The notes: a model not told the origin generated them from the sequence alone. A stretch of 64,000 nt of DNA from Symsagittifera roscoffensis (GCF_963678635.1 NC_087066.1:6973954-7037953), one strand, 5' to 3'; shown: positions 12,385-23,715, counted from the first letter of the stretch. Made by a program: numbers and translations.

Positions 12385-12899
12385 AAACCACGCCAACAAT
12401 TTTAGCGCCTAGGAGAGCACCTTTGGGCCTATAGGTCTGTTCACAGGTGTCTCGGAGCGAAATTTGTTTTAGTAAATTTTTGATACTGTGTGAGAATTAT
12501 ATTCTCAGTGCTTGGTCTTAAATTATGTTTTTCAGTGTTTATATGAGTGAAAAGTAACCAATTAAAATCAATTAAAAATCGATTTTAATGCTCGTATTTA
12601 CAAAAGCATTAAAATCCATCGCAAATCAATTATCATCGATTTATTTCACACTTTTATAGATAGAGACAACAAAACTCTATTTAAAATCGTTGATTTTTTT
12701 TTCCATTTTATTGAGATGCGAGTTTCAACTCTCATACATTTTTACCGCGTTCAAACCGAAAGTTGATTACTTTTGATTCAAATTCAACGTTTTCTGTGCT
12801 TTTTTTTGTTTGCTATTTTACGATTTTTCTTACTATTTTTGGGTTGCTCATATTCTCACTTTTGCTCCTTTCAACAATTTTTAAAATTATTTAGGATTT
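12385..12899. other. AT-rich non-coding stretch
   Basis: Nothing recognised; several ATCGATTTTAAT-like short repeats near 12560-12660. Confidence 0.35.
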
Positions 12900-13135
12900 T
12901 GGGGTGGGAAAAATAGTTGGAAAATGTTTTGCAAGGTTTTGATTCAAATGGGGTGGGGGAATTGTTTCAGGTGGTCATGTGGGGGTTGGTTCAGGCGGGG
13001 GTTGTGTTCGTTCAAGTGGGAGGGGGTTGGTTCAGTTTCAGGTAGTCAGGTGGGAGGGTGGTTCATGTGTGGGGTGGCAAAGGGGCAAACGTTGGGTGGA
13101 GGGCTCAAAGGGGGAATGGGTTAGGGGAATGGTTC
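12900..13135 (+). repeat. G-rich degenerate minisatellite
   Basis: The plus strand switches abruptly to G and T with many GGG to GGGGG runs, and imperfect units resembling GGGGGTTGGTTCAGG recur at about 12970-13050. It stands out sharply from the AT-rich surroundings. Open frames in all three plus frames come from the lack of A-rich stop codons, not from a gene. Confidence 0.7.
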
Positions 13136-13454
13136 TGCAATTTGAGAAAGTGCAGGTTAAGAAATCGAGCAGGCCGTTTGCTCGCTTTGAAAAAATTTTT
13201 GCTTGACTCAATTGATAAAAGAATAAAATCGTTTACTCGACGCGAAACAAAATTAATTTGGAAAAAATCCATCTTAATAATTTTAAATGGATTATAATTA
13301 AATTTGAATTTGATAAAAGCAATGGATTAGAATCAACTTCTTATTCCATTCTTATTCCATGTCTGAGTGTGGGAAAAAATATTGATAATATTTTAGACCA
13401 CAAACTCCAATGATAATTGATTTTATTTCACTTTTCTTAATTACGGTTTCCACG

Positions 13455-13690
13455 AAACATATCGCACATAGTTGTCCCAAATTGGTAATTTTTACATCCC
13501 ATGTCTTAACCAAAAAAAATCACAGGTGAAGCATCTATTTAAGTTTGAACTCAGGACTGTTATGGTTATTGAATGGCATTATAAAAATATGGTGAAAAGT
13601 TGCGTTAAAAAGTCGAAAATTGTCTGGAGAAAAAACCACCCAAGTACAAATATTCCGTCTCTTTCTGAGAAATTTGGAAACAACAATCTA
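13455..13690 (-). mobile_element. Degraded Helentron/HINE-type fragment
   Basis: Family landmarks remain (GTTGTCCCAAATTGG, AAAAAGTCGAAA, ACAAATATTCCGTC) but both ends are lost. The 116-codon open frame over it (13472-13822) is therefore transposon sequence. Confidence 0.6.
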
Positions 13691-13893
13691 TGCAGAATAC
13701 ACGATCCCAATCTCGCTGTATTAGGATATGAATTCACATCAGAAGGAAAACATAGCTTAAGATTTCAACGGAAAATCTTAATCAAATTCATGCACTCTAA
13801 AAAGAAGTTTAGAATACTTTGAGAAAAATTGCTTGCTGAATTAAATTATTTCATACGACAAAAACAATAAAGCTGTTTTAATTTTAAAATTAT

Positions 13894-14420
13894 ACAAAAC
13901 TGCTCGTATCAGGGCGAAGCCCTGAATGTTCCGACTGCCTTTTAAGGTTTATTGAGCAGCAGTAATACATAAAAAAAATGAAATAAAATAAAATGAAATT
14001 TTTTTTTTAATTTGAAAATTTTTATGAAAATCATCCCCCCTCACGCCATATAAAGTACAAAAAGGTAGATTTCATTCCTTGTAACAAATCAATTATGGCA
14101 AATAAGCTTCGTTCAACCAATTTGGTACGATTTATAAGACGGATTACATCTCGCTCACGCGTTAATAGCGCGAATTATATTGCGCGTTAATTGTCCCAAA
14201 TTGGTCAAAATGGCAATCTTTAAACCCTCATAACTTTACGAAAAATGATCACAGGTGAAATATCTTTTCAATTTTAAGCTCAGGATAACAATAGCTTTTG
14301 AATGATTTTAAAAACATTCCGTCAAAAAAGGCTAGTTAAAAAGTCGAAATTTGTCTGAAGAAAAAAAAAACCCACCCCGAGCACAAATATTCCGTTACTT
14401 TCGTATCTAAAGTCGGAACA
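13894..14420 (-). mobile_element. Helentron/HINE-type copy 5, full length
   Basis: Runs from ACAAAACTGCTCGTATCAGG with a perfect hairpin TCAGGGC-GAA-GCCCTGA to AAGTCGGAACA, 527 bp. The ten-base inverted partner GTTCCGACTG lies just inside the hairpin. A Y-rich core with GCGCGAATTATATTGCGCG is retained. Confidence 0.8.
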
Positions 14421-15539
14421 ATAATCAGATTTAGCCTTGCACTACCAGCATACAAACGCATCAAATAGAGGAAATGATTGTTGTTTTTTTATGCAGCAAA
14501 AACTAGTTTACATAGTTCAAGGACAGATAAAACCTTCAGGGCTTCATCGTGATCAGAGTAACCTTGTTTTTTGTTCAGCTTTAATGTCATCTCCGTCCAT
14601 TCCACGTCAGAATTAACACTATTGCAGCTACTCTGCATATTTTATTCAGTGAAATTCATTTATTATGGGTTCCAGGAAGATGAGAGGGTTAGATAAGCAG
14701 AAATAAAGTCGTATTAGAATTAGTTTTTGCAGGTATACTTCGCCATTTTTAAATGGATTTGCAGAATTTTTAAGCTATTTATGGGGATTTGTTATTGCTT
14801 CCAGAATCCTATTTCCATAAAGTTCCCAGAAGTCTTAGTGATAGACCATTAGCAGGGGAGAAATTAGCCCCAGACGTAACTTTTTCCAAGAGTTCCCGTG
14901 CGGCCGAAAGTACAAAAAAACCACTGCTAATAATCAATAAAAAGCAAATGAAAAGTTATTATAAGAAATAAGGCAATAAAACTATCGTTGTCCACATAAA
15001 ATTATAAATTTTTCAGTTTTCGCACTGAATTTTGCACTGAATTTCGCCTAGATAATACAGAAACTAGCCTCGAACTAGAATTGACGACTTAAAGTGAAAC
15101 TGCAGTTTTTTCCCCGTATATTGTAAAATGTGGCATGTTTTTTTTCAACTTCTGAAATATGTCAAAAAGTTTTAATGAAAACAATTTTGAAAAGAAGCGC
15201 TCTGAGTAAAAAAAGGAAATCGATACTTTTTTGTGACCGAAATCTTGCGTTTAAGCGTTTGGGATTAAAAAGCAAAAGAGCACTTTCATTCTCGGCCATG
15301 ATTGACATTAGATTATCAGAAATAAATTTGATGCAAAATATGATAAAGCACTGGGCCGTCAAAACTGAAAGCTACAACCTCAGCTAACTACGCCATACAA
15401 AAATTGTATCATCTATCAGGACTGGTCATGCATTACAAATCAGAGTTGTTTGAGTAAGTGGTGCCTCATGTAGCATGTTGTATATGCTACAGTATGTAGT
15501 ATTCTGAATGAAAAGACTGAAAACCAAAACTGGTTGAGT
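14421..15539. other. Non-coding stretch
   Basis: No gene recognised. Overlapping open frames on both strands at 15130-15387 have no family features. Confidence 0.35.
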
Positions 15540-16367
15540 CAGTGGCGTGCACAGAAACTTTTTTAGGGGGCTGTTTTTCAAACAATTTCATTTTCCGAGC
15601 TCTGCGAAAACACTATACGGACCTTATTTTGCCAAAACTTTTCTGCGCCGCAGGCAAATTAAAAAAAAAACAGGTTAAAACGGCTCTTTTGGGCCTTTTT
15701 TGGAAATATTTGACCAAAAAACTGCGTTTTTTTAGCGCGCGCTCCTCCCTCAAAATTATGCTCCGACTTTCGTAACGAACTAACGGAATATTTGTGCTCG
15801 GGTGGTTTTTTTTTCTTCAGACTTTTTAACTACCCATTTTCGACAATTTTTAAAATCAAAAAGTTATTTTGGTCCTGAGTGTAAATTTGAAAAATTATTT
15901 CACCTGTAATCTTTTTCGTAAAATTATGGGGTTTAAAGATTGCCATTTTGGCCAATTTGGGGCAAATAACGCGCGATATATTTCGCGCTATTAACGCGTA
16001 AGCGGAGATATTATCCTACTTAGAAATCGTTCCGAATTTATTACTAGGAGCGAAATCATTTTTGTATCTTATATGGCGTGTGGGGGTTGATTTTCTCAAA
16101 AAATCTCAAATGAAAAAAAAAATCATTTTGTTTTATTACATTCAAATTTTTGAAATTATTACTGCTCCATAGACCTTAAAAGGCAGTCGGAACAATCAGG
16201 GCTCTGCCCTGATACGAGCATTCTTGTTCACGTTGGCGCTAAAGGTGCCTTCAGAAAAAATTTTGAGGTTGGATAGCAAAAAGGAACCCTTTGGAAAAAA
16301 AATTTGCAACCAGAATTGAAGGAAGGGGAATCGCCATCCCCCCGTCCCCCTTCTCGGCACGCTACTG
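15540..16367. mobile_element. hAT-like MITE carrying a nested element
   Basis: Starts CAGTGGCGTGCACAG and ends CGGCACGCTACTG, so the terminal repeats read CAGT(G/A)GCGTGC, a typical hAT start. Flanking octamers GGTTGAGT (15532-15539) and GCTTGAGT (16368-16375) match at 7 of 8. It is split by a Helentron-like copy at 15759-16227; without it the MITE is about 360 bp. It shares the inner GCGCC-rich segment with 9862-10255 in reverse orientation. Confidence 0.8.
15759..16227 (+). mobile_element. Helentron/HINE-type copy 6, nested in a hAT-like MITE
   Basis: Starts TGCTCCGACTTTCGTAACG and ends with the hairpin TCAGGGC-TCT-GCCCTGA and CATTCTTGT. It interrupts the MITE between CCCTCAAAATTA and TCACGTTGGCG. 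Slightly short (469 bp) through small deletions. Confidence 0.75.
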
Positions 16368-16586
16368 GCTTGAGTCATTGTAGAAATAATGAATAGGTTG
16401 AATATGAATAGAATAAATAGTAATGCCATGACGAATACCAAAAATAAAATAAGCTACCATCTTATATAAACAGAAAAAATGTGATTGTATTTTTGTACCA
16501 AAGTGAACACAAAAATAACCTGTCGTCAACAACCTTGAGAACATTAACATGAGTTTCGAATAAAATGTTAACTGAGCAAAAGAATA

Positions 16587-16803
16587 ACAAGAATTCTCGT
16601 ATCAGGACGAACCGCTCAATGATCCGACTGTCTTCTGGGCTACATTCGGCCTACTGAGCAGTAATAACATGAAAAAGTTTGGATGTAATAAAATAGAAAA
16701 ATAAAATTTTTCCAATTGAAACTTTTTTTAAAAAATCCTCCCCACACGCCATATAAAAAACAAAGTGATAGATTTCGTTCCTACTAACAAATCACTTATG
16801 GCA
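16587..16803 (-). mobile_element. Helentron/HINE-type fragment, copy 7
   Basis: ACAAGAATTCTCGTATCAGG begins the 3' end; similarity runs through ACACGCCATATAAAAAAC and stops at CTTATGGCAA, where a tandem repeat block takes over. Confidence 0.65.
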
Positions 16804-17300
16804 ACAGATATGTTGCAATTTTGCGCGACCCAAAAAATAATGTTGAGACCATTGCGGCTAAAAATGAATGGTTTGTAACTTTGAGTGACCGAAGAAATTT
16901 GCGCTACATTACTTGACTCAAAACAGATATGTTTCAACTTTGCGCGACCCAAAAAAGTGTGTTGAGGCCATTACGGATAAAAATGAATGGTTTGCAACTT
17001 TGACTGACCAAAGAAATTTGCGCTACATTACTTGACCCAAAATAGATATGTTGCAACTTTGCGCGGCCCAAAAAAGTATATTGAGACCATTGCGGCTAAA
17101 AATGAATGGCTTGCAACTACGAGTGACCAAAAAAATTTGCACTACCTTGCGCGACCAAAAAAAGATATGTTGCAACTTTGCGCGACCAAAAAAAGATATG
17201 TTGCAACTTTGCGCGACCCAAAAAAGGTATGTTGCGGCCATTTCAACTCAAAATATGTATGTTGCGTTTTGCGCGACCGAAGAACTTTTATGCAACTTGT
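16804..17300. repeat. Degenerate tandem repeat with GCGCGACC motif
   Basis: The segment ATATGTTGCAATTTTGCGCG recurs at about 16808, 16927 and 17045 (period ~118-119 bp), then as shorter ~32 bp units at about 17165, 17197 and 17229. Each carries GCGCGACCNAAAAAA. The motif resembles the TCGCGCAAAGTCGC segments of the satellite at 1719 and the blocks near 28.8 and 50.3 kb. Open frames on both strands here are by-products. Confidence 0.75.
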
Positions 17301-17529
17301 TTTAAGCTTGTTTGACTTTATTAGGAATTGAATTATTGCTTTATTTTCCGATTTGACGTCCACACAAGAAAAATGATTGTCAAAATTAGAAAATCAAAAA
17401 AAATTTTCACATATGGAGTTTATGGAAAAAATGGTTATCATGTATTTTTCATAGAAGAAAATTGTAAAGTTCAAACAAAACAAATTAGTGGCGATTGTGG
17501 TTAAATGAAAAAAACTTGGGCAAAAAAAC

Positions 17530-17848
17530 GAATCAATTGTAAAATTCCACCAAAATCAAATTAGGGAGGAGAAAATATGGATTTTCCATGAACAAACTTT
17601 GAGAATAGCCTAGATTCATTCAAATGTAAGAGTTTTTCTGAAAAAAAGTTGATTTATAACCTTAATCTAAGCAATTACCAGCAAAACAAATGCCATACGG
17701 CATACAAAAATGTAGAAACCAATAAAATTTGCGTGATTTCATAAAATGCATATCTTAGACAGAATTAATTTTCAGATTTGATACATGCTTTGGGAGGGCA
17801 TTCTACGGTAGGTCACATGGCGGGGGGGGGGGGTTGAGAGGTTGATCC
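17530..17848. mobile_element. GGATC-type MITE, older copy
   Basis: Right end reads GTTGAGAGGTTGATCC after a run of G. The interior matches the copy at 4708-5021 (ATACATGCTT..GGGAGG.CATTCT and GGTAGGTCACAT just before the G run; AATTAGGGAGG.GA.AAAATA near the left end). The left end GAATCAATTG is decayed and no clear target duplication remains. Confidence 0.65.
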
Positions 17849-19059
17849 AAAAAGTTACAGTTACTTAGTTTAAACAGATGAGTTTTTGTTAGCTTATTCT
17901 CACTGTTACATCAATTACACTTTTAAAACGTGCAATGCTCAAGTTTTTCTTTTAAACTTCAAGTGCAAACACATGAAAAAAAAACCAGACATTTTTTGGT
18001 CAAGCACAAGCAATATTTTTTATCCATTGAGTTTTTTTGAACTGCTTTGTTGTCAAAGTTGTTGACCTCTTATCATAAAGCGAGTGAGAGCTTCCTGTCC
18101 AATTTACGGTTTTGTAAATAAATAAATAAATAAATAAAAGGTATAAAATTAGTTCACCGGAAATTCCTGGAAATCAAAACCAAAACTAAACAGATGTATC
18201 GAATTGTATCTGTTTGGTCTTTACTTATATTTCCTTCTAGTTCTTTTGTTTTCTTTTTCAATATCAAAGTTTCACTTCGTCTTCCGATAACAGTTTGATA
18301 CAATTCGCTCTTTTTGACCAGCAAATAGTTGAGCATAATAAATGCCTTTGGTTGTTATTTGGAAGTGGCCCTTTTGGATCTATTATGATCGCACCATCTG
18401 CATTCAACTAAAGTGAAAACTAAGGTCCAGTTCAAAAACAAACAATATTCCAATTACGGAGCCTAACTTCAACTTCCATAGAAATTCAAAATTCAAAATT
18501 GTAACTTTAATAATGAATAGTTAACAATTCCGAACATTCAGATAGCCAAAGTTACTGATAAGGTTAGAATAAAGTCTGAATGGTTGTATTAAATTATCAT
18601 TATTGACGTGATTGTCGGTTGTTTGTGTGTTGATTACTATTATTGTAGAAACTTTTCGCTAATTCCCAGTTCAAGGTCCACAATTTATTGCGAGATTTAT
18701 GTCGAAAGAAGGTCGCCTCGCGTTCGAACACAGCCCCAAATTTCGTAGAATTTTGGGGCTGTGTTCGAAACTTTCTACCAGAATTGATAGGGTTCGCTAC
18801 AACCAATAAGCTTAATTGCGAGCCTACTCAATTAATTGCTCAAAAAACAGTTTGAAATACTTCAATTCAGAAGTATTTGACAGCGTTCTAAATCCCAAAA
18901 TTGTCTTTGAGTCGATTTATTTCATAATCTTGACTGCTGAGTGGGACTGTTCGACCAAAATTGGCTTCTATGAGCTGAAAACACTGCGCTCAACTTTTCC
19001 CTTACTTTACAAAATACTTGGAAAAAATGCAATGAGTTTATTACATATCAATTAATTTA
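17849..19059. other. Non-coding stretch with a tetranucleotide repeat
   Basis: A short (TAAA)n run lies at about 18116-18138, and a strong hairpin at 18723-18769 is listed separately. No gene is recognised. Confidence 0.4.
18723..18769. other. Perfect 18 bp stem hairpin
   Basis: TTCGAACACAGCCCCAAA (18723-18740) is perfectly repeated in inverse at 18752-18769, separated by 11 nt. Function unknown; it could be a small foldback remnant or a structured RNA. Confidence 0.85.
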
Positions 19060-19601
19060 CTGGAGAAAAAAAGTAACGCAACCAAACTGTTTGTATGATT
19101 TTTTGAATTTCCCTGAAGAAAGCCTTCAAACGTGAAATCTTTTCAATATGTGTGTAGAAAAACAACAAGTTTGACCATAACTGAAAATGTTTGATAAAAA
19201 TAGTTTGCAAAACAGTTAATATTTAAGCCATTGAAAACAACATTCGGATAACTAAAATGAGGAATTTTCGAACCAGATTCTACCAGTAAGTACCTAAAGT
19301 TTTCATTTGGATTTTTGTAACTTTTTGGCTTTTGGTCTAAGGTAATTTTTTGTGCACAGTATTACAAAAAAAACCACAAAGTAAGATCTTTAAATCAATA
19401 TGACAAAAAGGTAGTTTTTAGAAATGAAAATGCGTTTTGAATTTCATTTCAATTTTTTGTACCACAAAACGGTTTGATTTAAGATAAACAATTGCGTCAA
19501 TCAAAGCCAAGTTTTTAGCTACTATCCTAAAAAACCTGAATATAATTTTGCTTATGGAAATTATTTTTTCAGTTAATTAGTTGCGTAACTTTTTTCTCCC
19601 G
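19060..19601. mobile_element. Tc1/mariner-like MITE
   Basis: Left end CTGGAGAAAAAAAGTAACGC and right end, read in reverse, CGGGAGAAAAAAGTTACGC form imperfect terminal repeats of about 25 bp. TA lies outside each end (19058-19059 and 19602-19603), as expected for Tc1/mariner insertion. About 542 bp with no transposase frame. Confidence 0.75.
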
Positions 19602-20229
19602 TATATTCTAATTGGAAAGATTGGAAACATTTCAGCTTTGTTCCCGTATAAATGCACTTAATTTTTTGTCAATTGTTTCTTCCCACGTCCTGCTGAAAAA
19701 GTTATGTCTAGACTTTTGCAATTTTCCATATTTCGGCTCCTAGACTATCCTCTCAGTAAATCACTTCACATAACTATCAATTTTTTTGAGTATCGAGGAG
19801 CCAAACAATATGATAGAACAGAATAGTTATAATAGAAAACTTTGCAGGCGAGAAGTTTGAAGGAAACAGAGTCTAAGTTTTGATCAACTTATGTCCAGGT
19901 TCTGACAATAATTTTTGTTGTTCACATTGTTCCGACCGAGTTTGCAACTATTTATGTCCAGACTTTCAAGGATTAAATTTTGGCCGTGGTTAAGTAATTT
20001 TGTTTTGTGTTTGAGAGCTTTGCGATTTTCAAACTGAAGCAATTTAGATATAGATTATACACAGATTATATACAGTTTATACTCAAATCTTATATAGAAT
20101 TTATACAGACTATATACAGTCGTAGAATTTGCAACAGACCTAGAAGTTGCAACTTTTTTTCAGTGATTAGAAAAACTACAACAAAAGAACATTTAAATAC
20201 ATCAAACCTCATACAATTTTTCAATTCTT
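19602..20229. other. Non-coding stretch
   Basis: Short imperfect repeats of the type GATTATATACAGTTTATAC occur at about 20040-20120. No gene recognised. Confidence 0.4.
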
Positions 20230-20570
20230 TTAACAATTAATCAGGCCTTGGTACTTGGTAATGCAGCCTTTCATTTTTTGAATTTCACGCATTTTTTTTG
20301 GAAAACTCCATTTCATTTTTCCAGTTTTTTTTTGAAGAAAACTCATGAACAGATATTGGAACATTGCGAATAATTGATGAATGGAGCCGGTAGAGCTAGA
20401 AGAAAAACTTAATCGTTGCTTACAAAAGAGCCATATAATCTCGACAATGTTCAAATCAGGTAATTGAGCCGGCCATGTTGTTCTGGTTATATTATTCATG
20501 GCAAAAAACTCTGGCAAGTCCGGACCTGTAAATTGTCGCGTAAATCTCGTTGGAAAACTTACGGCTCACC
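20230..20570 (-). pseudogene. Tc1/mariner transposase relic (C-terminal part)
   Basis: The minus-strand frame at 20230-20517 contains WPAQLPDLNIVEIIW, a clear match to the conserved segment around the last catalytic acidic residue of Tc1-like DDE transposases, whose usual form is WPAQSPDLNPIENLW. It ends with KGCITKYQG, close to the usual KGG.TKY carboxyl end. A different frame just upstream (about 20518-20570) reads FQRD followed by RDN, resembling the FQQDNAP segment with the second catalytic aspartate, so at least one frameshift separates the two parts. The first catalytic region and the DNA-binding domain were not found. The protein would have cut and joined transposon DNA; this copy is dead. 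I saw no intact terminal repeats belonging to it. Confidence 0.75.
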
Positions 20571-20665
20571 ATAAAAATAATCAATGATTGGTTGCAAACT
20601 GTTTGCAACAAAGCAAAGTCCATATACTTTTCTGAAAGTCCATATATTTTTCATATAGTTTTTGA

Positions 20666-21237
20666 GGATCAATTGAGCAATCTCCCCCCCGTAATGACCA
20701 ATCTCCCCCCCAGCAAAAACAAATAAACTCTTCAAAAAGACGTCAGCAAACGGAAGTAGATGGATGTTTTGTTTATAGCACGCAATCATTTGACCGACTG
20801 AAGTTTTTTTTATATGAGTATCGAGAAAATTTTGAAAAAAAAATCGAAATTTATGAAAATTTTTTTTGCAAAACTTTGTCTAGGCGACCATAGCCTCATC
20901 GAAGAAAGCGATTTACCAGGGTTGGTGCTCTAGCCTTGTATCTGAATAGGAAAAACGGTTCTCCGCAGCCCCTTAATATTGTTCGCAAAAACTTTTTGTC
21001 ATGTTAAGAAAGGAAAAAAGTCGCTTTTTATGCCTGTTTTATTGATTCTTTTTTCAATCTAAATGAAACTTTTGAACTTTGATATTGTAAATTTTGGCTT
21101 TCCACAGTCGTTGGAAAATATGTTTTATGATTTCATGCCATTCAAACTATTTTCAAGTGGTTATAAACATGTCTCAAGTACCTATTGAGCTATCTCCCCC
21201 CCACGCGAGGATGGGGGGGAGATTGCTCAATTGATCC
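20666..21237. mobile_element. GGATC-type transposon with perfect 25 bp terminal repeats
   Basis: The first 25 bases (GGATCAATTGAGCAATCT plus seven C) are exactly repeated in inverse at 21213-21237. The octamer GTTTTTGA lies directly outside both ends (20658-20665 and 21238-21245), a perfect target duplication. CAATCTCCCCCCC recurs just inside the left end (20700-20712) and CTATCTCCCCCCC just inside the right end, giving subterminal repeats that could be transposase-binding sites. It is 572 bp with no coding frame. It sits upstream of the Tc1 relic but is unrelated to it. Superfamily unassigned; 8 bp duplications fit hAT or Merlin, and the GG start fits Merlin better. Confidence 0.9.
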
Positions 21238-22740
21238 GTTTTTGAATTCACCTGGCACCATGAAAGGCACTACACGCCCAAACCACAATACTGAACGTTC
21301 GTTGCTGTTTCGGTACAAGTTGCTGGAAGCAGCGGGGCTGGCGTTTTGGTATCAACTTTCGGCTTGATTTTCACTATTGGCCACAACTTGACTTTCATCA
21401 GACAAAATAAATGGCCGCCATTTGATAAAAACCCCAACTTTGACATTTCTTCGCCAAAAAAACTCGAATTTTGCAATTTTGCTCTGAAATAGTTGTTGCT
21501 TTTATAAATTTTTCCAAACATAAAAAATTTTTGCATAAGAAACCTTCACTGTTTTTGAATGAATACCTATGGTTGCCGATTGAATGAATTTTTTGTGCAT
21601 TTCGTTCAAACTTGTGCGAGAATTTTGCTTGACAATCCGAATCAAAGAACGATTCGAATTTTTTTAGCTCAATTTCTGATTCTTGCCTCAAAGTCTCCAT
21701 TTAAAATATTTTTTTGATGATTTACCCAACCGTGGTGCTGTAAAAGTTTAAAAAGCCTGAAATTTTGCCGTTTTTGTAATGATCCATATGCATGGCAGTT
21801 ATTAATCGCCTGGTTTTTCTGATTAATAGCTTCACCATTTTGTGTTTTTGTCGTTAAAAGCTGAGGTGTAAGTGTTAATTGGAATTTGATGTGATCAAAA
21901 TTTCAGCTTTCAAGCTTTGTTCAACAATGAGAAATCGACAAAAACGTGAAGAAAAAACTGTTCGTTTTCTCATTGAAATCAAGAACTTGCAACTTCAATG
22001 TCCCGTGACTGTACCTTTTATTTACAGGTTGTACACTGTTTTATTCAATATACTCGCCCATCAGCTAATTTGATTATATCGAATATAAATCATAAGGTGG
22101 GCGTTTCAGTTGAACGTTTGTGCTGACGTCTGATCTAAAAAGTTATTGAAATCACTAATGGAATTATGGAATTGAAATAAAGTAGTGGAATTATCTTGCA
22201 GCAAGAACTAATTATTCTCATAAATTTTAAATATTTTTTAACAAAATTTTGCTAATAAGGTTGAACTTACCTATCACAATTGAACAAATTTCGCATCAAC
22301 CAACGTTTCGTACCGCGGAAAACTTTAGGTGAATGATAAAAAAGTCTCCGTCATAATTGCTATCTAAAAAGTCGAAATTTGTTTGAAGAAAAAAACCGCC
22401 CCGAGCACAAATGTTCCGTCTTTTTCTTCAAAAGTCGGAACAAAAAATAATTGTGTCAAGTTTTTGCTTGCAAATTTATAAACCATATGCATATAGCAAA
22501 AAAGCAGCATTTTTGTGTTTCAATGAATAGCAATTAAATAGATCAGCGTTGCGTTGAAAATTTCACCTGATTAAGAATGACTCACAAGTGCTAAATTCTT
22601 CTGCTTTTGCTTGAATAAAACGAAGGTTGTGTAAGAACAAATGGCAGCTACGACTAAAGACCTCCTTGGAACCCCCTAAATGAGCTGCTAACTATCAACT
22701 AATCATTTTAATCAGAATCCTTTTTCATATTTTTCTCCAA
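21238..22740. other. Non-coding stretch
   Basis: No gene recognised. A Helentron/HINE end fragment lies at about 22360-22444 (AAAAAGTCGAAATTTG to AAAGTCGGAACA). Confidence 0.4.
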
Positions 22741-22890
22741 AATGTGTCGAATATTATAGCATTTTCTTTTCCATTAATGCTAGATTATAGCTTTTTTTAT
22801 TTAAGGTTAGATATTAAAGCACTTTTTTCCATTAATGCTAGATTTTATAGAATTTTTTTTTCCTTCAATGCTAGATACGGCATTAAAGAT
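22741..22890. repeat. Short degenerate tandem repeat
   Basis: TTTTTCCATTAATGCTAGAT-like units recur three times (about 22766, 22828 and 22862), spaced 35-60 bp. No function suggested. Confidence 0.5.
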
Positions 22891-22941
22891 GGTACTTTAA
22901 TTTATTTTAACTTACTGGGCGTTAAGTACATATTAGCTTAG

Positions 22942-23319
22942 ATGTCTACTGGCTCGCCAAAAAAGGACCAAAGAGGGAGCAAGGAAACTGGGCTCACCTT
23001 TAAGATAAGCACTTATTCAAAAACCCACGCCTGCGCTAATATTTCATCAGTATCAGGTATCAAATTTTTCTATCCCACTAAAACATCTATGCAACTAAGT
23101 GACCATAACAGGCATTACGACTGTGATTACGTCAAATGGAACGTCACGATGAGGTCATCTCAAATGCCGCAAATTGAAAATAATATGAAAAGTGTGAGCC
23201 AATGGATTTATACAATTTTCGATTTGGGGCATTTGAAATGCTTTTATTACAAAGTGGATCTATTTTTGGTCGCTTCTAACCATTTAGTAAATTCCCGGGC
23301 AAACAGGTACGCTTCTTAG
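22942..23319 (+). CDS. Hypothetical open frame, 125 codons
   Basis: An ATG-started frame in a patch with more balanced base composition than its surroundings. I recognise no domain, signal peptide or membrane segment; the product would be soluble with four cysteines in total. No copy in the window overlaps it and no transposon landmark is visible inside it. It could be a lone exon of a host gene, an old transposon fragment or chance. In this DNA, frames of this length occur by chance, so it is reported only as a candidate. Confidence 0.15.
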   Translation: MSTGSPKKDQRGSKETGLTFKISTYSKTHACANISSVSGIKFFYPTKTSMQLSDHNRHYDCDYVKWNVTMRSSQMPQIENNMKSVSQWIYTIFDLGHLKCFYYKVDLFLVASNHLVNSRANRYAS

Positions 23320-23715
23320 GCACGCGACTGCAGTTTCGCTCCTTAGCATTTCAAAGCTTTAGCAGCTTCAAACCGATCATTTTAGAATGAATTTTTAAAT
23401 CTCAATCATTTTAGCCCAAAATAGAAGAAAACAATTACTCCAAAGGGGATTTCGGTGTTCTCGGAGAACATAGCAAGATAATTTTTTGACATTTAAATGC
23501 CGACAATTGTGCGCTAATAAAAAGCGCGTACGTTTTCAACAGAGGTGACTTTGTCAATCATTCCGTTTGCAAATCTAATGTGAACTAAAACAAGGGTTTT
23601 CAACTCTAATTCACCGACTGAATTATCGTGGTTAAGTTTCCAGAGCGACTCGTTTCTTTTTTCATATTCAGTGAAGAACGATCATCGAGCAGAAGGTCGC
23701 AACAGGAGAAAAAGT

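Noticed and set aside
12924-13297. Three overlapping plus-strand frames of 66-79 codons
   Set aside because: They come from the G-rich island, which has few stop codons on that strand. No protein features.
13472-13822. 116-codon plus frame
   Set aside because: It overlaps a degraded Helentron-like copy.
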